Shown one piece after another: positions 24,629 to 34,914 of a stretch of 64,000 bases of DNA (position 1 is the first letter of the stretch; the number at the start of each line of letters is the position of its first letter). The stretch is from Borborobacter arsenicus. GTDB taxonomy: Bacteria > Pseudomonadota > Alphaproteobacteria > Rhizobiales > Rhizobiaceae. The position numbers were made by a program, and so were the translations under genes. The stretch is from assembly GCF_003934165.1 (NCBI RefSeq), contig NZ_ML133509.1, forward strand, positions 313,928 to 377,927. Reading direction: 5' to 3'. A model generated the notes under the pieces. That model did not search any database, was not told where the DNA came from, and saw nothing but the letters and a program-made list of their open reading frames with translations.

Positions 24629-25645
24629 GACCACCGCATCGAAATAGTTCGCGAACTCCGAACGCACCTCGGCCTCCTCGGCCTCGTCGCGCTTCTTCAC
24701 ATAGATCTGGGCAAGTTCGGCCCGTTCGAGCGCCTTGCCTTGCAGAACCGTCGTGCGCGAGGCAATGCCTGCCATTTCCTCCATGACCCCGTTGCAGTGA
24801 AGTACCAGATCGCAGCCGGCTGCAAGGATGGAAGCGGCCTTCGACGGGAAATCCCCAGAAAGCGCCTTCATCGAGGTGTCATCGCTGACCAGCAAGCCGT
24901 CAAAACCGATCTCGCCACGCACGATTTCCTCGATAACCCGAGCCGACGTCGTGGCCGGATTGTGCGGATCGATTGCCAAATAAACGACATGCGCAGTCAT
25001 CGCGATTGGCAGGTGATTGAGCGCCCTGAACGGCGCGAAGTCATGCGAGCGCAATTCCTCGAGCGAGACATCCACCGTCGGCAGTTCGAAATGCGTGTCG
25101 GCGAGCGCGCGGCCATGGCCCGGAACATGCTTCATCACCGGCAACACGCCACCCGACAACAACCCTTCCGCCGAAGCATTGCCAAGCAGGGCCACGGTAT
25201 CGGGGTCGGTGCCATAGGCGCGCGAGCCGATCACGTCGCTGGCGCCCTCCACCGGCACGTCAAGCACCGGCAGGCAATCGGCGGTGATGCCAAGCCGCGA
25301 CAGATCGAATGCATGCAGCCGGGCCAGAAGCCAGGCGGCGCGCAGGCCGGCCTCGCTATCGCGTTGGTAGAGGGCAGAAATGTCGGCCGCTGCCGGATAG
25401 TTCGGCGCGATCGGCGGGCGCAGGCGCTGGACGCGGCCTCCCTCCTGGTCGATGAACACCGGCGCTCCCGGCCGGCCGACGCTGTCGCGCATCGATGCCA
25501 CGAGATCGCGTATCTGCTGCGGCTCACCGATATTGCGAGCAAAAAGGATGAAACCCCACGGCCGTTCGTCGCCATAGAAGCGGATTTCGTCAGCCGTCAG
25601 CGATTTGCCGGCGCAGCCGAGGATCATGGATTTTGATTCGCTCAT
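24626..25645 (-). CDS. nagZ: Beta-N-acetylhexosaminidase (GH3)
   Basis: Cytoplasmic peptidoglycan-recycling enzyme removing N-acetylglucosamine from anhydro-muropeptides. The 339-residue protein has the GH3 pattern: FIDQEGGRVQRL, KHVPGHGRALADTH with the catalytic-loop His, and the nucleophile Asp in SDDTSMKAL. Length matches NagZ. ATG at 25645. It is followed by scpA-scpB, a conserved alphaproteobacterial order. The C-terminal stop is supplied by a palindromic repeat. Confidence 0.95.
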   Translation of the reverse strand: MSESKSMILGCAGKSLTADEIRFYGDERPWGFILFARNIGEPQQIRDLVASMRDSVGRPGAPVFIDQEGGRVQRLRPPIAPNYPAAADISALYQRDSEAGLRAAWLLARLHAFDLSRLGITADCLPVLDVPVEGASDVIGSRAYGTDPDTVALLGNASAEGLLSGGVLPVMKHVPGHGRALADTHFELPTVDVSLEELRSHDFAPFRALNHLPIAMTAHVVYLAIDPHNPATTSARVIEEIVRGEIGFDGLLVSDDTSMKALSGDFPSKAASILAAGCDLVLHCNGVMEEMAGIASRTTVLQGKALERAELAQIYVKKRDEAEEAEVRSEFANYFDAVV

Positions 25646-25697
25646 ACGTGAAGACTACCGCGAAGTCTTGCCGGCCGCATCATTATCGGCAAGAAAC

Positions 25698-25736
25698 GAG
25701 AAAGACCGGTGCGGGACAAGCCGCACCGGTCTTTTG
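25698..25736 (-). terminator. Terminator of the SPOR protein gene
   Basis: AAAGACCGGTGCGG and CCGCACCGGTCTTT form a 14-bp perfect stem with a 5-nt loop (GACAA), 24 bp after the SPOR gene stop on the minus strand. Confidence 0.8.
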
Positions 25737-25759
25737 CTGTCGAGCCGTCAGAACGGCTT

Positions 25760-28700
25760 CTATTTCGATACGAAGCAGTTGCCACCGGCCGCCTTGTAGC
25801 TTTCGCAAAGCTTGATGGCATCGTTGCGGGTCTCTGCCGGCACGCGCACGCGCCAGAAGGTGCCCTTGCCGGCAATCTCGGCCTTCACGATATTGGCCTG
25901 ATGGCCGTTGAGCACGCTGCCATAGCGCCGCAGGAGATCCTGATAGGACGACTGAGCGGCCGCTTCGCTCGGCTGCGAGGCGATCTGCATCGACCAGCCG
26001 CCACCGGCCGCAGCTGGCGCAAGCGCGGCAACCTTGTCGGCCTTGACCTCGCCGACGACATCGACCGGCTGATCCGACGGCCTTGTCGGGGCCACGGCTA
26101 CCGAATTCGGTGTCGTGGAGGATTGCTGCGGCTGGGCGACCTTAGGCGCTGCTCCTGCCTCGGCGGGAACAGGCTCAGCATCTGCCGGCGCTGCCGCAGT
26201 CTCGGCCGGCGCTGCAGGCACCGCCGCGGTCGATTCGGAGCTCAATGTCGGTTCAATCATGGTTTCGGAAGCCGTGGTGTCCATATCCTGTGCCGCGGCG
26301 ACCGCGGGTGCCGGCTCTTCACGCGGAACCAGCGTCCCGTCGGCCTTGACGACCATGGTGCGGACCTTGCGCGGTGCTACGACCGGCACGCTGGAATCCG
26401 CCCCGGCTCCGCCTTCGTCCAATAGCTGCTCGATGCGATCCTCCGACTTCGCCATCGGGGCTGGCGCATCGGCCTCGACGCCCTGGGCAAGCTCGGGTTC
26501 ACTTGGTTCAGGTTCCTGAGAGGCCATGTCCACCGGCTCTTCCGCAGAAGTCACCAGCTTTTCCTGCTGCGGCTGCGGGGCGGCAGCACCGGCAGTGCGC
26601 GAAACCGCGTCATAGACCTGATTGTCCTGATTGGGCACCTTCGTGCCGCCGGGATTTTCCGGGCGAACCTTGATCGGGCCGTCATCGGCCTTGACGACGG
26701 CCGGGGTCTGCGAATCCGCGCCACCGCCGGACAACGCAAAAGCGCCAATGCCGCCGATGATGGCAACACCGCCGACGATGGCGGCAATCAGCATGCCGCG
26801 GCGCTGCGGCCGCTGACGCTCCTGCTCCATGGCTGGCAGCGCCATTTCCTCATCGAAATCGGGATCGTAGTCGAGATCATCGGAGATAGGCTGCCTGTAA
26901 CCTGCATGCGTCGTTTCGGCGGCAAAATCCTGACCGTCGAAGTCGTTGCCTTGCGAGGCCATGGGCTGACGCTGGCCATAGGCGGCGGCAGCACCCATTG
27001 CGCCAGCGGCGACCGCGCCGGCCGCAGCCGCAGCCGGATAGGCAAAATCGGCCGCATAATCCGCCCGCTCCTCCGCATGCGTATCGGAGGTGATCGCCTC
27101 ATTGGCTGCATCGTTGGATGGCGCAGCCGAGGTCGGCTCCGGCGAGTTCATATCATTGAGCAGATTGGCGAATTCGGCATCGATATCGTCATAGGCCGGT
27201 GAAGGCGTCGGCTCTTCCTCATAGACGACTTCGGGAATGTCGAGATCGTCGGACAGCGCCACCGCCTGCTCCGGCACTTCGACTGTCTCGATATCGGGAA
27301 TGTCGTCGTAAGCTGTGGTAGCCCCCTGATCGTCACCCGCCGATGCATAGTCAGCCTCGCCATACTGCACGGCATATTGGTCGGGCAGCGGCGACTGCTC
27401 CCTCCATGAACTGACCGGACCGGTCGGCACGAACTGGGCCGTCAACGATGCCAGATCGGCATATGGATCGGCATCGGCACCAGCAGTCGTTTCCTGCTCA
27501 TCCGCCGCCACCGGCTCGCCGTCATAGTCCGGCTGCTCGTTTTCGATCGAGCTGGCAAAGGCCGCATCGAAGGCTTCGTCATCGAAGCCAAGATCGATAT
27601 CGGCGTCGGCGCTCTCGGCCGCACGGCCTTCCACATGGGCAATATCCGACACCGGCGTGGTGTAGGCCAGATCCTCGTCGCGATAGTTGCTGCGCGCATA
27701 GGACCGATCCACCGGGGTCTCATGAGCCGGGGCCTCCATGGCGGCAGGCATAGCGGCTACGAATTCGTCGGCGGCAAGCGCCATGTCGACGTCGCCGCCC
27801 TGTTCATCCTGGACTTCGGCCTCGGCCTCGACATCAACGGACGGAGCATAGTCTTCCATCACGACCGGCGCCGCCTGGTGCTCCTCACGCCCCGACATAT
27901 TGCCGAGAAGGGCATTCAATTCGTCTTCGAGACTCGGGCCGGCATCGGCTACGGGAGCGGCTTCCTCAGCCGCATCCTGCTGCAGCTGAAGCTGGAGTTC
28001 GGCATCCAGATCCGCTTCCGACCGCCCTGCGGAGCCCAGCGGAATGGCGGTGAAATCCATATCGACTTCGGCCAGGGCCGCATCGAACTCATCCGCAAGC
28101 TCGTCTGCCTGTCCGGAGGCATGGCTGTCGTCAGCCTCGACCCAATTGCCTTCCGGAGCAAACTCTTCCTGCGCAGATTCGTAGACCGGCTGCGGTTCCT
28201 GATATGCATCCGCCTGAAGGTTTGAATCGGGATAATCGGCCGGCTGATATTCGGCGACCGGACGATCCTCACCCGCGGCCGGCTCGACCTGATCCTCAGT
28301 ACCCTCGAAATAGACGGGCTCGGCCTCGATAGAGGCCTCCTCTGCCGCGACCCAATCGCCATCGAGAGACAGTTCATGCTCCATCGAGGAGGCAAAGGCA
28401 CTGTCGAAATCATGAGCTTCATCGGCAGAAGATTCGGGCGTTGCCGGCTCGAAATCCACCACGGGCTCGAACTCGGCGGGCGCAACCGTCTCGTCAACCG
28501 CCGCAGCCGGCTCGGCTGCCACCTCATATGCCGCGCTCTCACCGACATATGACGGCTCTTCCGGCTGGTACTCGTCAGCCGGCTCAACAGAATGAAGGTT
28601 CGCATCACCGGTATCCTCGGCGGCGAATTCGCCCATCAGTTCCTTTTCGAGATCGATGCCGAAATCGTCGGCGGCATTCTGCGCGGCAGAGCCTTCCGGC

Positions 28701-28837
28701 TCGCCTGCTGCGGCCTCAGGCTCCCGCTGTACGGGCACGCGAGGGTCAAATCCCATGATCCGGGTCAATTCGGCGAACGGGTCATCGTCCGAGAAATGGT
28801 CCTGGTCGGCGATTCTCAGTTGGGGTTTCTCTGCCAT
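25760..28837 (-). CDS. Large acidic SPOR-domain membrane protein
   Basis: About 1025 residues. Cytoplasmic part (1 to about 680) is extremely rich in Asp, Glu, Ala and Pro and starts with a folded-looking segment HFSDDDPFAELTRIMGFDPR. A single membrane span follows (GMLIAAIVGGVAIIGGIGAFAL), then a Pro/Ala/Glu-rich periplasmic linker and a C-terminal SPOR domain (about 942-1025; WSMQIASQPSEAAAQSSYQDL ends the first strand). SPOR domains bind denuded glycan at the septum, so a cell-division role is expected. GGGAAAGAG precedes the ATG at 28837. It sits between argS and nagZ, as in related genomes. Confidence 0.88.
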   Translation of the reverse strand: MAEKPQLRIADQDHFSDDDPFAELTRIMGFDPRVPVQREPEAAAGEPEGSAAQNAADDFGIDLEKELMGEFAAEDTGDANLHSVEPADEYQPEEPSYVGESAAYEVAAEPAAAVDETVAPAEFEPVVDFEPATPESSADEAHDFDSAFASSMEHELSLDGDWVAAEEASIEAEPVYFEGTEDQVEPAAGEDRPVAEYQPADYPDSNLQADAYQEPQPVYESAQEEFAPEGNWVEADDSHASGQADELADEFDAALAEVDMDFTAIPLGSAGRSEADLDAELQLQLQQDAAEEAAPVADAGPSLEDELNALLGNMSGREEHQAAPVVMEDYAPSVDVEAEAEVQDEQGGDVDMALAADEFVAAMPAAMEAPAHETPVDRSYARSNYRDEDLAYTTPVSDIAHVEGRAAESADADIDLGFDDEAFDAAFASSIENEQPDYDGEPVAADEQETTAGADADPYADLASLTAQFVPTGPVSSWREQSPLPDQYAVQYGEADYASAGDDQGATTAYDDIPDIETVEVPEQAVALSDDLDIPEVVYEEEPTPSPAYDDIDAEFANLLNDMNSPEPTSAAPSNDAANEAITSDTHAEERADYAADFAYPAAAAAGAVAAGAMGAAAAYGQRQPMASQGNDFDGQDFAAETTHAGYRQPISDDLDYDPDFDEEMALPAMEQERQRPQRRGMLIAAIVGGVAIIGGIGAFALSGGGADSQTPAVVKADDGPIKVRPENPGGTKVPNQDNQVYDAVSRTAGAAAPQPQQEKLVTSAEEPVDMASQEPEPSEPELAQGVEADAPAPMAKSEDRIEQLLDEGGAGADSSVPVVAPRKVRTMVVKADGTLVPREEPAPAVAAAQDMDTTASETMIEPTLSSESTAAVPAAPAETAAAPADAEPVPAEAGAAPKVAQPQQSSTTPNSVAVAPTRPSDQPVDVVGEVKADKVAALAPAAAGGGWSMQIASQPSEAAAQSSYQDLLRRYGSVLNGHQANIVKAEIAGKGTFWRVRVPAETRNDAIKLCESYKAAGGNCFVSK

Positions 28838-28940
28838 ACTCTTTCCCGAAACTCGCACTATTCGGACGCCACAGACGTCGCGTAAGGTTGGGCCTTACCA
28901 GCGCAATGTGGGCAAAAGGTGACAGGTTTTTCCCGGAAAC

Positions 28941-30698
28941 CTAGCGCATTTCCACGGGAGCTTCAGCTCCTATCAGCGCCAGGCCCGACGTCAAAACATC
29001 GGATACCGCCTGCACCAGCCCAAGTCTGGCATGCGTCAATTCTCGGTCGTTAACCTTAACAAACCGTAAGTCCGGGTTTTCCGTGCCACGATTCCAGTGG
29101 CCGTGGAAATTCGAGGCCAGGTCGTAGAGGTAGAAAGCCAGCCTATGCGGCTCCTGCGAAAGGGCCGCGGACTCGATGATGCGCGGATATTCGGCGAGCT
29201 TGCGGATCAGGCCGATTTCGCTCTCGTCAGTCAGCAAGGAAGTGTTCCGGCCAAGGCTGCGCCGATCGAACTCGCCCTCGCCCAATTGCTCGCGCGCCTG
29301 ACGGAACACCGAATGGCAGCGGGCCGAGGCATACTGGACGTAGAAGACCGGATTGTCCTTGGACTGCTCCGTCACCTTGGCAAAATCGAAATCAAGCGGC
29401 GCATCGCTCTTGCGGTAAAGCATCATGAAGCGGATCGGGTCGCGCCCCACCTCTTCCACCACCTCCCGCAGCGTGATGAAGTCGCCCGAGCGCTTCGACA
29501 TGCGTACCGGCTCACCGCCCCGGTAAAGCTTCACCAACTGGCAAAGCAGCACCGTCAGCTTCATGCGCCCGTCCGAAACCGCCTTGGCCAGCGCCTCCAT
29601 GCGCTTGACATAGCCGCCATGGTCCGCCCCCAGCACGAAGATCGTGTCGGTGAAGCCGCGCTCCATCTTGTCCTTCAGATAGGCTACATCGGCGGCGAAA
29701 TAGGTGAAGCTGCCGTCCGACTTGACCAGCGGCCGGTCGATATCGTCGCCGACTTCCGTCGAGCGGAACAGGGTCTGCTCGCGGTCTTCCCATTCCTCCG
29801 CCTCCTGGCCCTTCGGCGGCGGAAGCTTGCCCTTGTAGACATGCCCCTTGAGCGTCAGATCGGTGATGGCCGAGCGGATGGCCGCAGCATTGTCGGCGTG
29901 CAGCTTGCGCTCGGAGAAGAACACTTCGTGATGCACATTGAGCAAGGCCAGATCCTCGCGGATCATCACCATCATCGCATCGATGGTCCGGTCCTTGATG
30001 AGCGCGAGCGCCTCGTCCTCCGGCTTTTGCAGCAGCTCGCGGCCGAACTCCTGCGCCAGCGCTTGCCCTACCGGAACGAGATAGTCGCCGGGATAGAGGC
30101 CGGGCGGAATCTCGCCGATCTTGTCTCCCAGCGCCTCGCGATAGCGCAGCATGGTCGAGCGGGCCAGCACGTCGATCTGAGCGCCGGCATCGTTGATGTA
30201 GTATTCCTTGGTGACGTCATAGCCGGCAAAGGCCAGCAGATTGGCCAGCGCGTCGCCGACCACGGCGCCACGGCAATGGCCGACATGCATGGGGCCGGTC
30301 GGGTTGGCCGAGACATATTCGACATTGACCTTGCGGCCGTTGCCGAGCGTCGCCCGCCCATAATCCACGCCCTCGGCCAGAATCTCCTGCAGGTGGCGGT
30401 GCCAGAAGCTTTCCTTGAGCCGCAGATTGACGAAACCGGGACCAGCCACCTCGACCGCCGAAACGTCGGCATCCTGACGCAGCGCCTCGGCGAGTTTTTC
30501 GGCCAAGGCTCGCGGGTTCTGACCGGTCGGCTTGGCTAGAACCATCGCCGCATTGGTCGCCAGGTCGCCATGGGCGGCATCGCGCGGCGGCTCTACGGCG
30601 ATGCGCGACAGATCGGCTGCACCGCCGTCCTTGTCTTTCAAATCAAGCGCTTCAACGATTCTTTTTACCCGCTCGTTGAAATCGGCGAAGATGTTCAT
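28941..30698 (-). CDS. argS: Arginyl-tRNA synthetase
   Basis: Class I synthetase of 585 residues charging tRNA-Arg. It has the N-terminal Add-1 domain, the HIGH-type signature as HVGH in [35 protein letters not shown] at the KMSKS position (without the terminal Lys-Ser, normal for ArgRS), and a DALR-type anticodon-binding end ([11 protein letters not shown]). Length is normal. dgt ends 51 bp upstream and the SPOR gene follows after 103 bp. Confidence 0.97.
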   Translation of the reverse strand: MNIFADFNERVKRIVEALDLKDKDGGAADLSRIAVEPPRDAAHGDLATNAAMVLAKPTGQNPRALAEKLAEALRQDADVSAVEVAGPGFVNLRLKESFWHRHLQEILAEGVDYGRATLGNGRKVNVEYVSANPTGPMHVGHCRGAVVGDALANLLAFAGYDVTKEYYINDAGAQIDVLARSTMLRYREALGDKIGEIPPGLYPGDYLVPVGQALAQEFGRELLQKPEDEALALIKDRTIDAMMVMIREDLALLNVHHEVFFSERKLHADNAAAIRSAITDLTLKGHVYKGKLPPPKGQEAEEWEDREQTLFRSTEVGDDIDRPLVKSDGSFTYFAADVAYLKDKMERGFTDTIFVLGADHGGYVKRMEALAKAVSDGRMKLTVLLCQLVKLYRGGEPVRMSKRSGDFITLREVVEEVGRDPIRFMMLYRKSDAPLDFDFAKVTEQSKDNPVFYVQYASARCHSVFRQAREQLGEGEFDRRSLGRNTSLLTDESEIGLIRKLAEYPRIIESAALSQEPHRLAFYLYDLASNFHGHWNRGTENPDLRFVKVNDRELTHARLGLVQAVSDVLTSGLALIGAEAPVEMR

Positions 30699-30749
30699 GG
30701 TGGCCTGCTCTGGAAATTGATGCCGGCTCTGCCGGAAAACCGGGCTGGA

Positions 30750-31964
30750 CTATCCCAATTCCGGCGTATGGTCAAACAGCCGCTGGTGCTCCTTGATAGC
30801 ATAGGTATCGGTCATGCCGGCGATGAAATCGGCGACATGGCGTGCCCTGACGCGATCAAGCGCGTGATCTAGGCCTTCGTGCCAACCTTCCGGCATTTCA
30901 TTCGGATCAGCAAAATAGGCGTCGAAAAGTTCCAGCACGATCTGCTCGGCGCCGGCACGCACCCGCATCACCTCGTCGTGCCGATAGATATTCTTGTAGA
31001 GGAACGCCTTGAGCTCACGCTCGGCCGGGGCCAATTCGTCCGAGAACGCCACAATGGCGGTCGGCGCATTGTGTATGTCGGCGACGCGTCGCGGTTGCAG
31101 CATCGCCAGCCTGGCAGTCGCGGTCCTGATGACATCCTCCACCATGATGGTGATCTGGCGGCGCATCAGCTCATGCCCGGTGCGCACGTCATCGAGATTG
31201 GGATAGCGGCGGCGCGTGGCCTTAAGGATCGAGGCCGGCAGTTGCACCTCTTCCAGCATGTCCAGGGTGAGAAGGCCTGCGCGCAACCCGTCGTCTATGT
31301 CATGGGTGTTGTAGGCGATGTCGTCGGCAATCGCCGCACATTGGGCTTCGAGGCTGGCGTAACGGTCGAGTTCGAGGTCCTGGCGCTCGCAATAGTCCAG
31401 TATGCTTTTGGGCACATCGCCCGCCAGGCTCCTGCCATTGGCGTCGAGCAGCGGTCCATTGTGCTTGACCAACCCTTCAAGCGCCTCCCATGTCAGGTTC
31501 AATCCGTCGAATTCCGCATAGCGCCGCTCCAGCCGCGTCACGACCCGCAGTGATTGGGCGTTGTGATCGAAGCCGCCCCATGCCGCCATCTTTTCGTTCA
31601 GCGCGTCCTCGCCGGTGTGGCCGAAGGGCGTGTGGCCGAAATCGTGGACGAGTGCGACCGCTTCCGCCAGATCCTCGTCGCAGCGCAGTGCACGCGCCAG
31701 CGCGCGTGCAATCTGCGCCACTTCGATGGTGTGGGTGAGTCGTGTGCGATAGTGATCGCCTTCATGGGCGATGAAGACCTGGGTCTTGTGCTTCAGGCGG
31801 CGGAACGCCGTCGAGTGGATGATGCGGTCGCGATCACGCTGGAACGGCGTGCGTGTCGGGCTTTCAGGCTCGCTGAACAGCCTGCCGCGCGAGCGGGCCG
31901 GATTGCAGGCATAGCGTGCGCGCGGCCGATAGCCGAAACCGATTTCGCCGAGTTGCTTGGCCAT
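30750..31964 (-). CDS. dgt: dGTPase-like HD-domain triphosphohydrolase
   Basis: Hydrolyses dNTPs to nucleosides and tripolyphosphate. The 404-residue protein begins [25 protein letters not shown], shows [26 protein letters not shown] and the HD metal site H...[18 protein letters not shown] and [16 protein letters not shown]. The ATG at 31964 is chosen because this is the family start; a longer open frame upstream overlaps the erpA promoter. It is divergent from erpA. Confidence 0.94.
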   Translation of the reverse strand: MAKQLGEIGFGYRPRARYACNPARSRGRLFSEPESPTRTPFQRDRDRIIHSTAFRRLKHKTQVFIAHEGDHYRTRLTHTIEVAQIARALARALRCDEDLAEAVALVHDFGHTPFGHTGEDALNEKMAAWGGFDHNAQSLRVVTRLERRYAEFDGLNLTWEALEGLVKHNGPLLDANGRSLAGDVPKSILDYCERQDLELDRYASLEAQCAAIADDIAYNTHDIDDGLRAGLLTLDMLEEVQLPASILKATRRRYPNLDDVRTGHELMRRQITIMVEDVIRTATARLAMLQPRRVADIHNAPTAIVAFSDELAPAERELKAFLYKNIYRHDEVMRVRAGAEQIVLELFDAYFADPNEMPEGWHEGLDHALDRVRARHVADFIAGMTDTYAIKEHQRLFDHTPELG

Positions 31965-32040
31965 GCATTGTGTCGCCGCAGTTGACTTGCCCGTTGCCGC
32001 TTCATACCTATGATGGCAAGTCCAATGCAAGGTGACGCCG

Positions 32041-32391
32041 ATGGGCGAAGATGCCAAGACTACCATGAAGGGTGTGGAGATTTCCGACGCGGCCGCCAGG
32101 CGGATCGTAAGGATCGTCGCCGGAGATGCGGGCAAGATCGCGCTGCGCGTTTCGGTGGAAGGCGGCGGTTGCTCAGGCTTCTCCTATAAATTCGATCTGG
32201 TGGACTCCAAAAACGACGATGACGTCGCCATCGAGAAGGACGGCGCGACCGTCCTCATAGACGATATTTCGCTCGTCTATATGGGCGGCTCCGTGATCGA
32301 CTTTGTCGATGACCTGATGGGACAGTCGTTCCAGATCAGGAACCCCAACGCAGTCGCTTCCTGCGGCTGCGGCACCAGCTTTTCGGTCTAG
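32041..32391 (+). CDS. erpA: Iron-sulfur cluster insertion protein ErpA
   Basis: A-type carrier delivering Fe-S clusters to apoproteins. The 116-residue sequence has the three conserved cysteines: Cys44 in [11 protein letters not shown], and Cys108 and Cys110 in [10 protein letters not shown] at the end. AAGGTG precedes the ATG at 32041 by six bases; GTG at 32032 is an alternative. Divergent from dgt, 76 bp apart, and followed by xthA in the same direction. Confidence 0.94.
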   Translation: MGEDAKTTMKGVEISDAAARRIVRIVAGDAGKIALRVSVEGGGCSGFSYKFDLVDSKNDDDVAIEKDGATVLIDDISLVYMGGSVIDFVDDLMGQSFQIRNPNAVASCGCGTSFSV

Positions 32392-32457
32392 CAACTCCAA
32401 GCGGCCTCGCGGCAGGTCGCACCGGCCTGCAGCCACATGCCCTGCCCCGAGGACTTC

Positions 32458-33240
32458 ATGAAAATCGTCACCTGGAACATCAACGGCATCAAGGCGCGGC
32501 TGGGCAATGTGCTCGTCTGGCTCAAGGACAGCGCCCCCGATATCGTCTGCCTGCAGGAGATCAAATCGGTCGACGACCAGTTCCCGCGCGCCGAGATCGA
32601 GGCGCTTGGCTATCATGTCGAAACCCATGGCCAGAAGGGCTTCAACGGCGTCGCCATCCTGTCAAAGATCCGGTTCGACGAGGTCAATCGCGGCCTTCCC
32701 GGCGACGACGGCGATGAGCAGGCACGTTTCATCGAAGGGGTGTTTTCCACCGAAAAGGGCGTGCTGCGTGTCGTGTCGCTCTATCTGCCCAACGGCAACC
32801 CGATCGACACCGAGAAATTCCCCTACAAGCTGTCATGGATGGCAAGGCTTGAGAAATGGGCCGAGGAGCGCCTCGCCCTGGAGGAACCGCTCATTCTCGG
32901 CGGCGACTACAACGTCATCCCGGAGCCCATTGACGCTCGCAATCCGGAAGCCTGGCTGGGGGACGCCCTGTTCCAGCCGGAGAGCCGCCAGGCATTCCGG
33001 CGACTGGTCAACCTGGGCTTCACCGAGGCCGTGCGCGCCGTCACCGACGAGCCTGACGTCTATACATTCTGGGACTACCAGGCCGGCGCCTGGCAGAAGA
33101 ACAACGGCATCCGCATCGATTTCCTGCTGATGTCGCCCGAAGCTGCGAACCGCTTCGCCGCAGCGTCGATCGAAAAGCATGTGCGGGGCTGGGAAAAGCC
33201 ATCGGACCATGTGCCGGTGGCGCTGGAACTGACGCGGTAG
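32458..33240 (+). CDS. xthA: Exodeoxyribonuclease III
   Basis: AP endonuclease/3'-exonuclease of base-excision repair. The 260-residue protein has MKIVTWNINGIKAR, the metal-binding Glu34 in CLQEIKS, the catalytic GGDYNVIP, NNGIRIDFLLMS and the C-terminal SDHVPVALEL with the active-site His. GAGG precedes the ATG at 32458. Its TAG stop overlaps the first two bases of a palindromic repeat. Confidence 0.96.
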   Translation: MKIVTWNINGIKARLGNVLVWLKDSAPDIVCLQEIKSVDDQFPRAEIEALGYHVETHGQKGFNGVAILSKIRFDEVNRGLPGDDGDEQARFIEGVFSTEKGVLRVVSLYLPNGNPIDTEKFPYKLSWMARLEKWAEERLALEEPLILGGDYNVIPEPIDARNPEAWLGDALFQPESRQAFRRLVNLGFTEAVRAVTDEPDVYTFWDYQAGAWQKNNGIRIDFLLMSPEAANRFAAASIEKHVRGWEKPSDHVPVALELTR

Positions 33241-33287
33241 CATCGGACCGAAAGGGTGGAGTCCGGCTTTCGGACAAATCCGATGCT
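33239..33287. repeat. RIME-like palindromic repeat (overlaps xthA stop)
   Basis: Outer arms AGCATCGGA (33239-33247) and TCCGATGCT (33279-33287), inner arms CCGAAAG/CTTTCGG. The same architecture as the nagZ repeats with different sequence in the arms. Its first two bases are the last two of the xthA TAG stop codon. It lies between convergent xthA and the DUF3126 gene and may also terminate transcription. Confidence 0.78.
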
Positions 33288-33346
33288 TAGATCGCCAATG
33301 GCGATCCAGCCCGCGGCAGGTTTTACCCTGCCTTGGGGAGCGCCGA

Positions 33347-33580
33347 TCAGTTCAGGTCGATGTCGAGGATCGCCATCGAGAAATTGTAATCGCCGTCGTC
33401 CTCGTCCTTGAACACGAGGCCGAGAAATTCGTCGCCGATATAGACTTCAGCCGAGTCGTCCTTGCGTGGCCGCGCCTTCACCTGCAACTGCGGATTCTGG
33501 AACGTGCGCTTGAAATAGGCTTCGAGTTTTCTGATTTCTTCCGGCTTCAACACTTCTCTCCCGGTGGCGGGTTGGGACAT
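33347..33580 (-). CDS. DUF3126 family protein
   Basis: A 77-residue acidic protein: LKPEEIRKLEAYFKRTFQNP, then KARPRKDDSAEVYIGDEFLGLVFKDEDDGD and an end FSMAILDIDLN. This matches DUF3126, a short alphaproteobacterial family usually encoded next to cysE, as it is here (cysE starts upstream in the same direction). Function unknown. Confidence 0.9.
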   Translation of the reverse strand: MSQPATGREVLKPEEIRKLEAYFKRTFQNPQLQVKARPRKDDSAEVYIGDEFLGLVFKDEDDGDYNFSMAILDIDLN

Positions 33581-33736
33581 TTACGCGAAATCTTCCGAAC
33601 GGCTTCAAGCCTTCGGGATCATGCGCTTGGAACGCGCTTCTGGCACGCCAAGGATGGCGATGTAAAGGCGAAGCGAGCCGTTGGCGTACTCGGTCAACGG
33701 CTTTGCTTCAGGCAGGCGGCAATGTCCCCACCCCGA

Positions 33737-34600
33737 TCAGATATCGAAGCTGACGACGTGGTCCATGTTCTGCGACGGAAGGGCCTGGTCCATCTGGCGC
33801 GAGGGCTGGTCGCAGCCCGTTTCGCCGACGACGCGGGCCGGCACGCCGGCAACGGTCTTGTTGTGCGGCACCGCCGACAGCACCACCGACCCGGCCGCGA
33901 TTTTCGAGCAATGGCCGACCTCGATATTGCCGAGGATTTTTGCGCCAGCGCCGATCAGCACGCCATAGCGGATTTTCGGATGCCGGTCACCGCCCGCCTT
34001 GCCGGTACCGCCCAGCGTCACGCCATGCAGGATGGAGACGTCGTCTTCGATGACGGCCGTTTCGCCGACCACAAGGCCGGTCGCGTGGTCGATGAATATG
34101 CCCTTGCCCATCTTGGAGGCCGGATGGATATCGGTCTGGAACACGGAGGAAGATCGGCTCTGGAGATAAAGCGCGAAGTCCCGCCTGCCCTGGTTCCACA
34201 GCCAATGGGCCAGGCGATGCGTCTGGATTGCGTGGAAGCCCTTGAAATAGAGGATCGGCATGAAGAACCGGTCGCAGGCCGGATCGCGATCGTAATAGGC
34301 CTGGATGTCGACCCGGACCGTCTCACTCCAATCGGGATTGTCGCGCAGCATCGCCCGGAATGTCTGGCGAATGAGTTCCGCGCCCATATCCTGATGGTCG
34401 AGGCGCTCGGCAAGGCGATGGATGACCGTGTCCTCGAGGCTTTCCTGGTTCAGGATGGTCGAATAGAGGAACGCCGACAGCAGCGGGTCGCGCGTGACTG
34501 TTGCCAACGCCTCATCCCGGATCGAACGCCAGATCGGATCGACAGGCTGTAGTTTCCCAGCGCGAGCTACGCCGATGGTGGTCATGGCCGCCGTCTCCAT
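33737..34600 (-). CDS. cysE: Serine O-acetyltransferase
   Basis: First step of cysteine synthesis: acetyl transfer from acetyl-CoA to L-serine. The 287-residue protein has the helical N-terminal domain (DPLLSAFLYSTILNQESLEDT) and a left-handed hexapeptide beta-helix containing DIHPASKMGKGIFIDHATG, VSILHGVTLGGTGKAGGDRHPK and VVGVPARV-type end. The active-site Asp and His lie in YFKGFHAIQTHR and IDHATG. The C-terminal tail extends to the usual regulatory Ile. ATG at 34600 is used; ATG at 34585 with GGAG upstream is possible. Confidence 0.95.
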   Translation of the reverse strand: METAAMTTIGVARAGKLQPVDPIWRSIRDEALATVTRDPLLSAFLYSTILNQESLEDTVIHRLAERLDHQDMGAELIRQTFRAMLRDNPDWSETVRVDIQAYYDRDPACDRFFMPILYFKGFHAIQTHRLAHWLWNQGRRDFALYLQSRSSSVFQTDIHPASKMGKGIFIDHATGLVVGETAVIEDDVSILHGVTLGGTGKAGGDRHPKIRYGVLIGAGAKILGNIEVGHCSKIAAGSVVLSAVPHNKTVAGVPARVVGETGCDQPSRQMDQALPSQNMDHVVSFDI

Positions 34601-34914
34601 CAATTCATGTGCCTGTTAGCGCCTGCACATATAGGGCACATGATAGCAGGTTTGAACTCAATTTTCCTGATTTCATCGTCAAGGGGACTGGATTGGCAAC
34701 AATCCGGAGCAGAGCGACAAAATACTGCCTCGACAAGGGCGAACCCGGCCCATCAAACAGGCCACACATCAAGTTTGTTGGTCTTTTTGCGTTTTCTTGC
34801 GATAATGCGGGCAGTGCGTAGGGACATCTCGCTGAGGAGTCCGATCGTTTTCGCACTCCGGGCTCCCAGTAGGTGTTTGAGTTACGCTCAAATGACCTGA
34901 GAAGGAGCATTGTC
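34601..34914. other. Intergenic region between cysE and the SPW-repeat gene
   Basis: No gene found in these 314 bp between divergent genes. It must hold both promoters. A hairpin TTTGAG/CTCAAA at 34876-34892 sits about 20 bp ahead of the downstream ribosome site (AAGGAG). Confidence 0.5.

Noticed and set aside
24203-25636. A 477-codon frame opposite nagZ
   Set aside because: Opposite-strand shadow; the nagZ frame has the GH3 motifs.
29097-30539. A 480-codon open frame opposite argS
   Set aside because: Antisense shadow of a clear arginyl-tRNA synthetase; no ribosome site or motifs.
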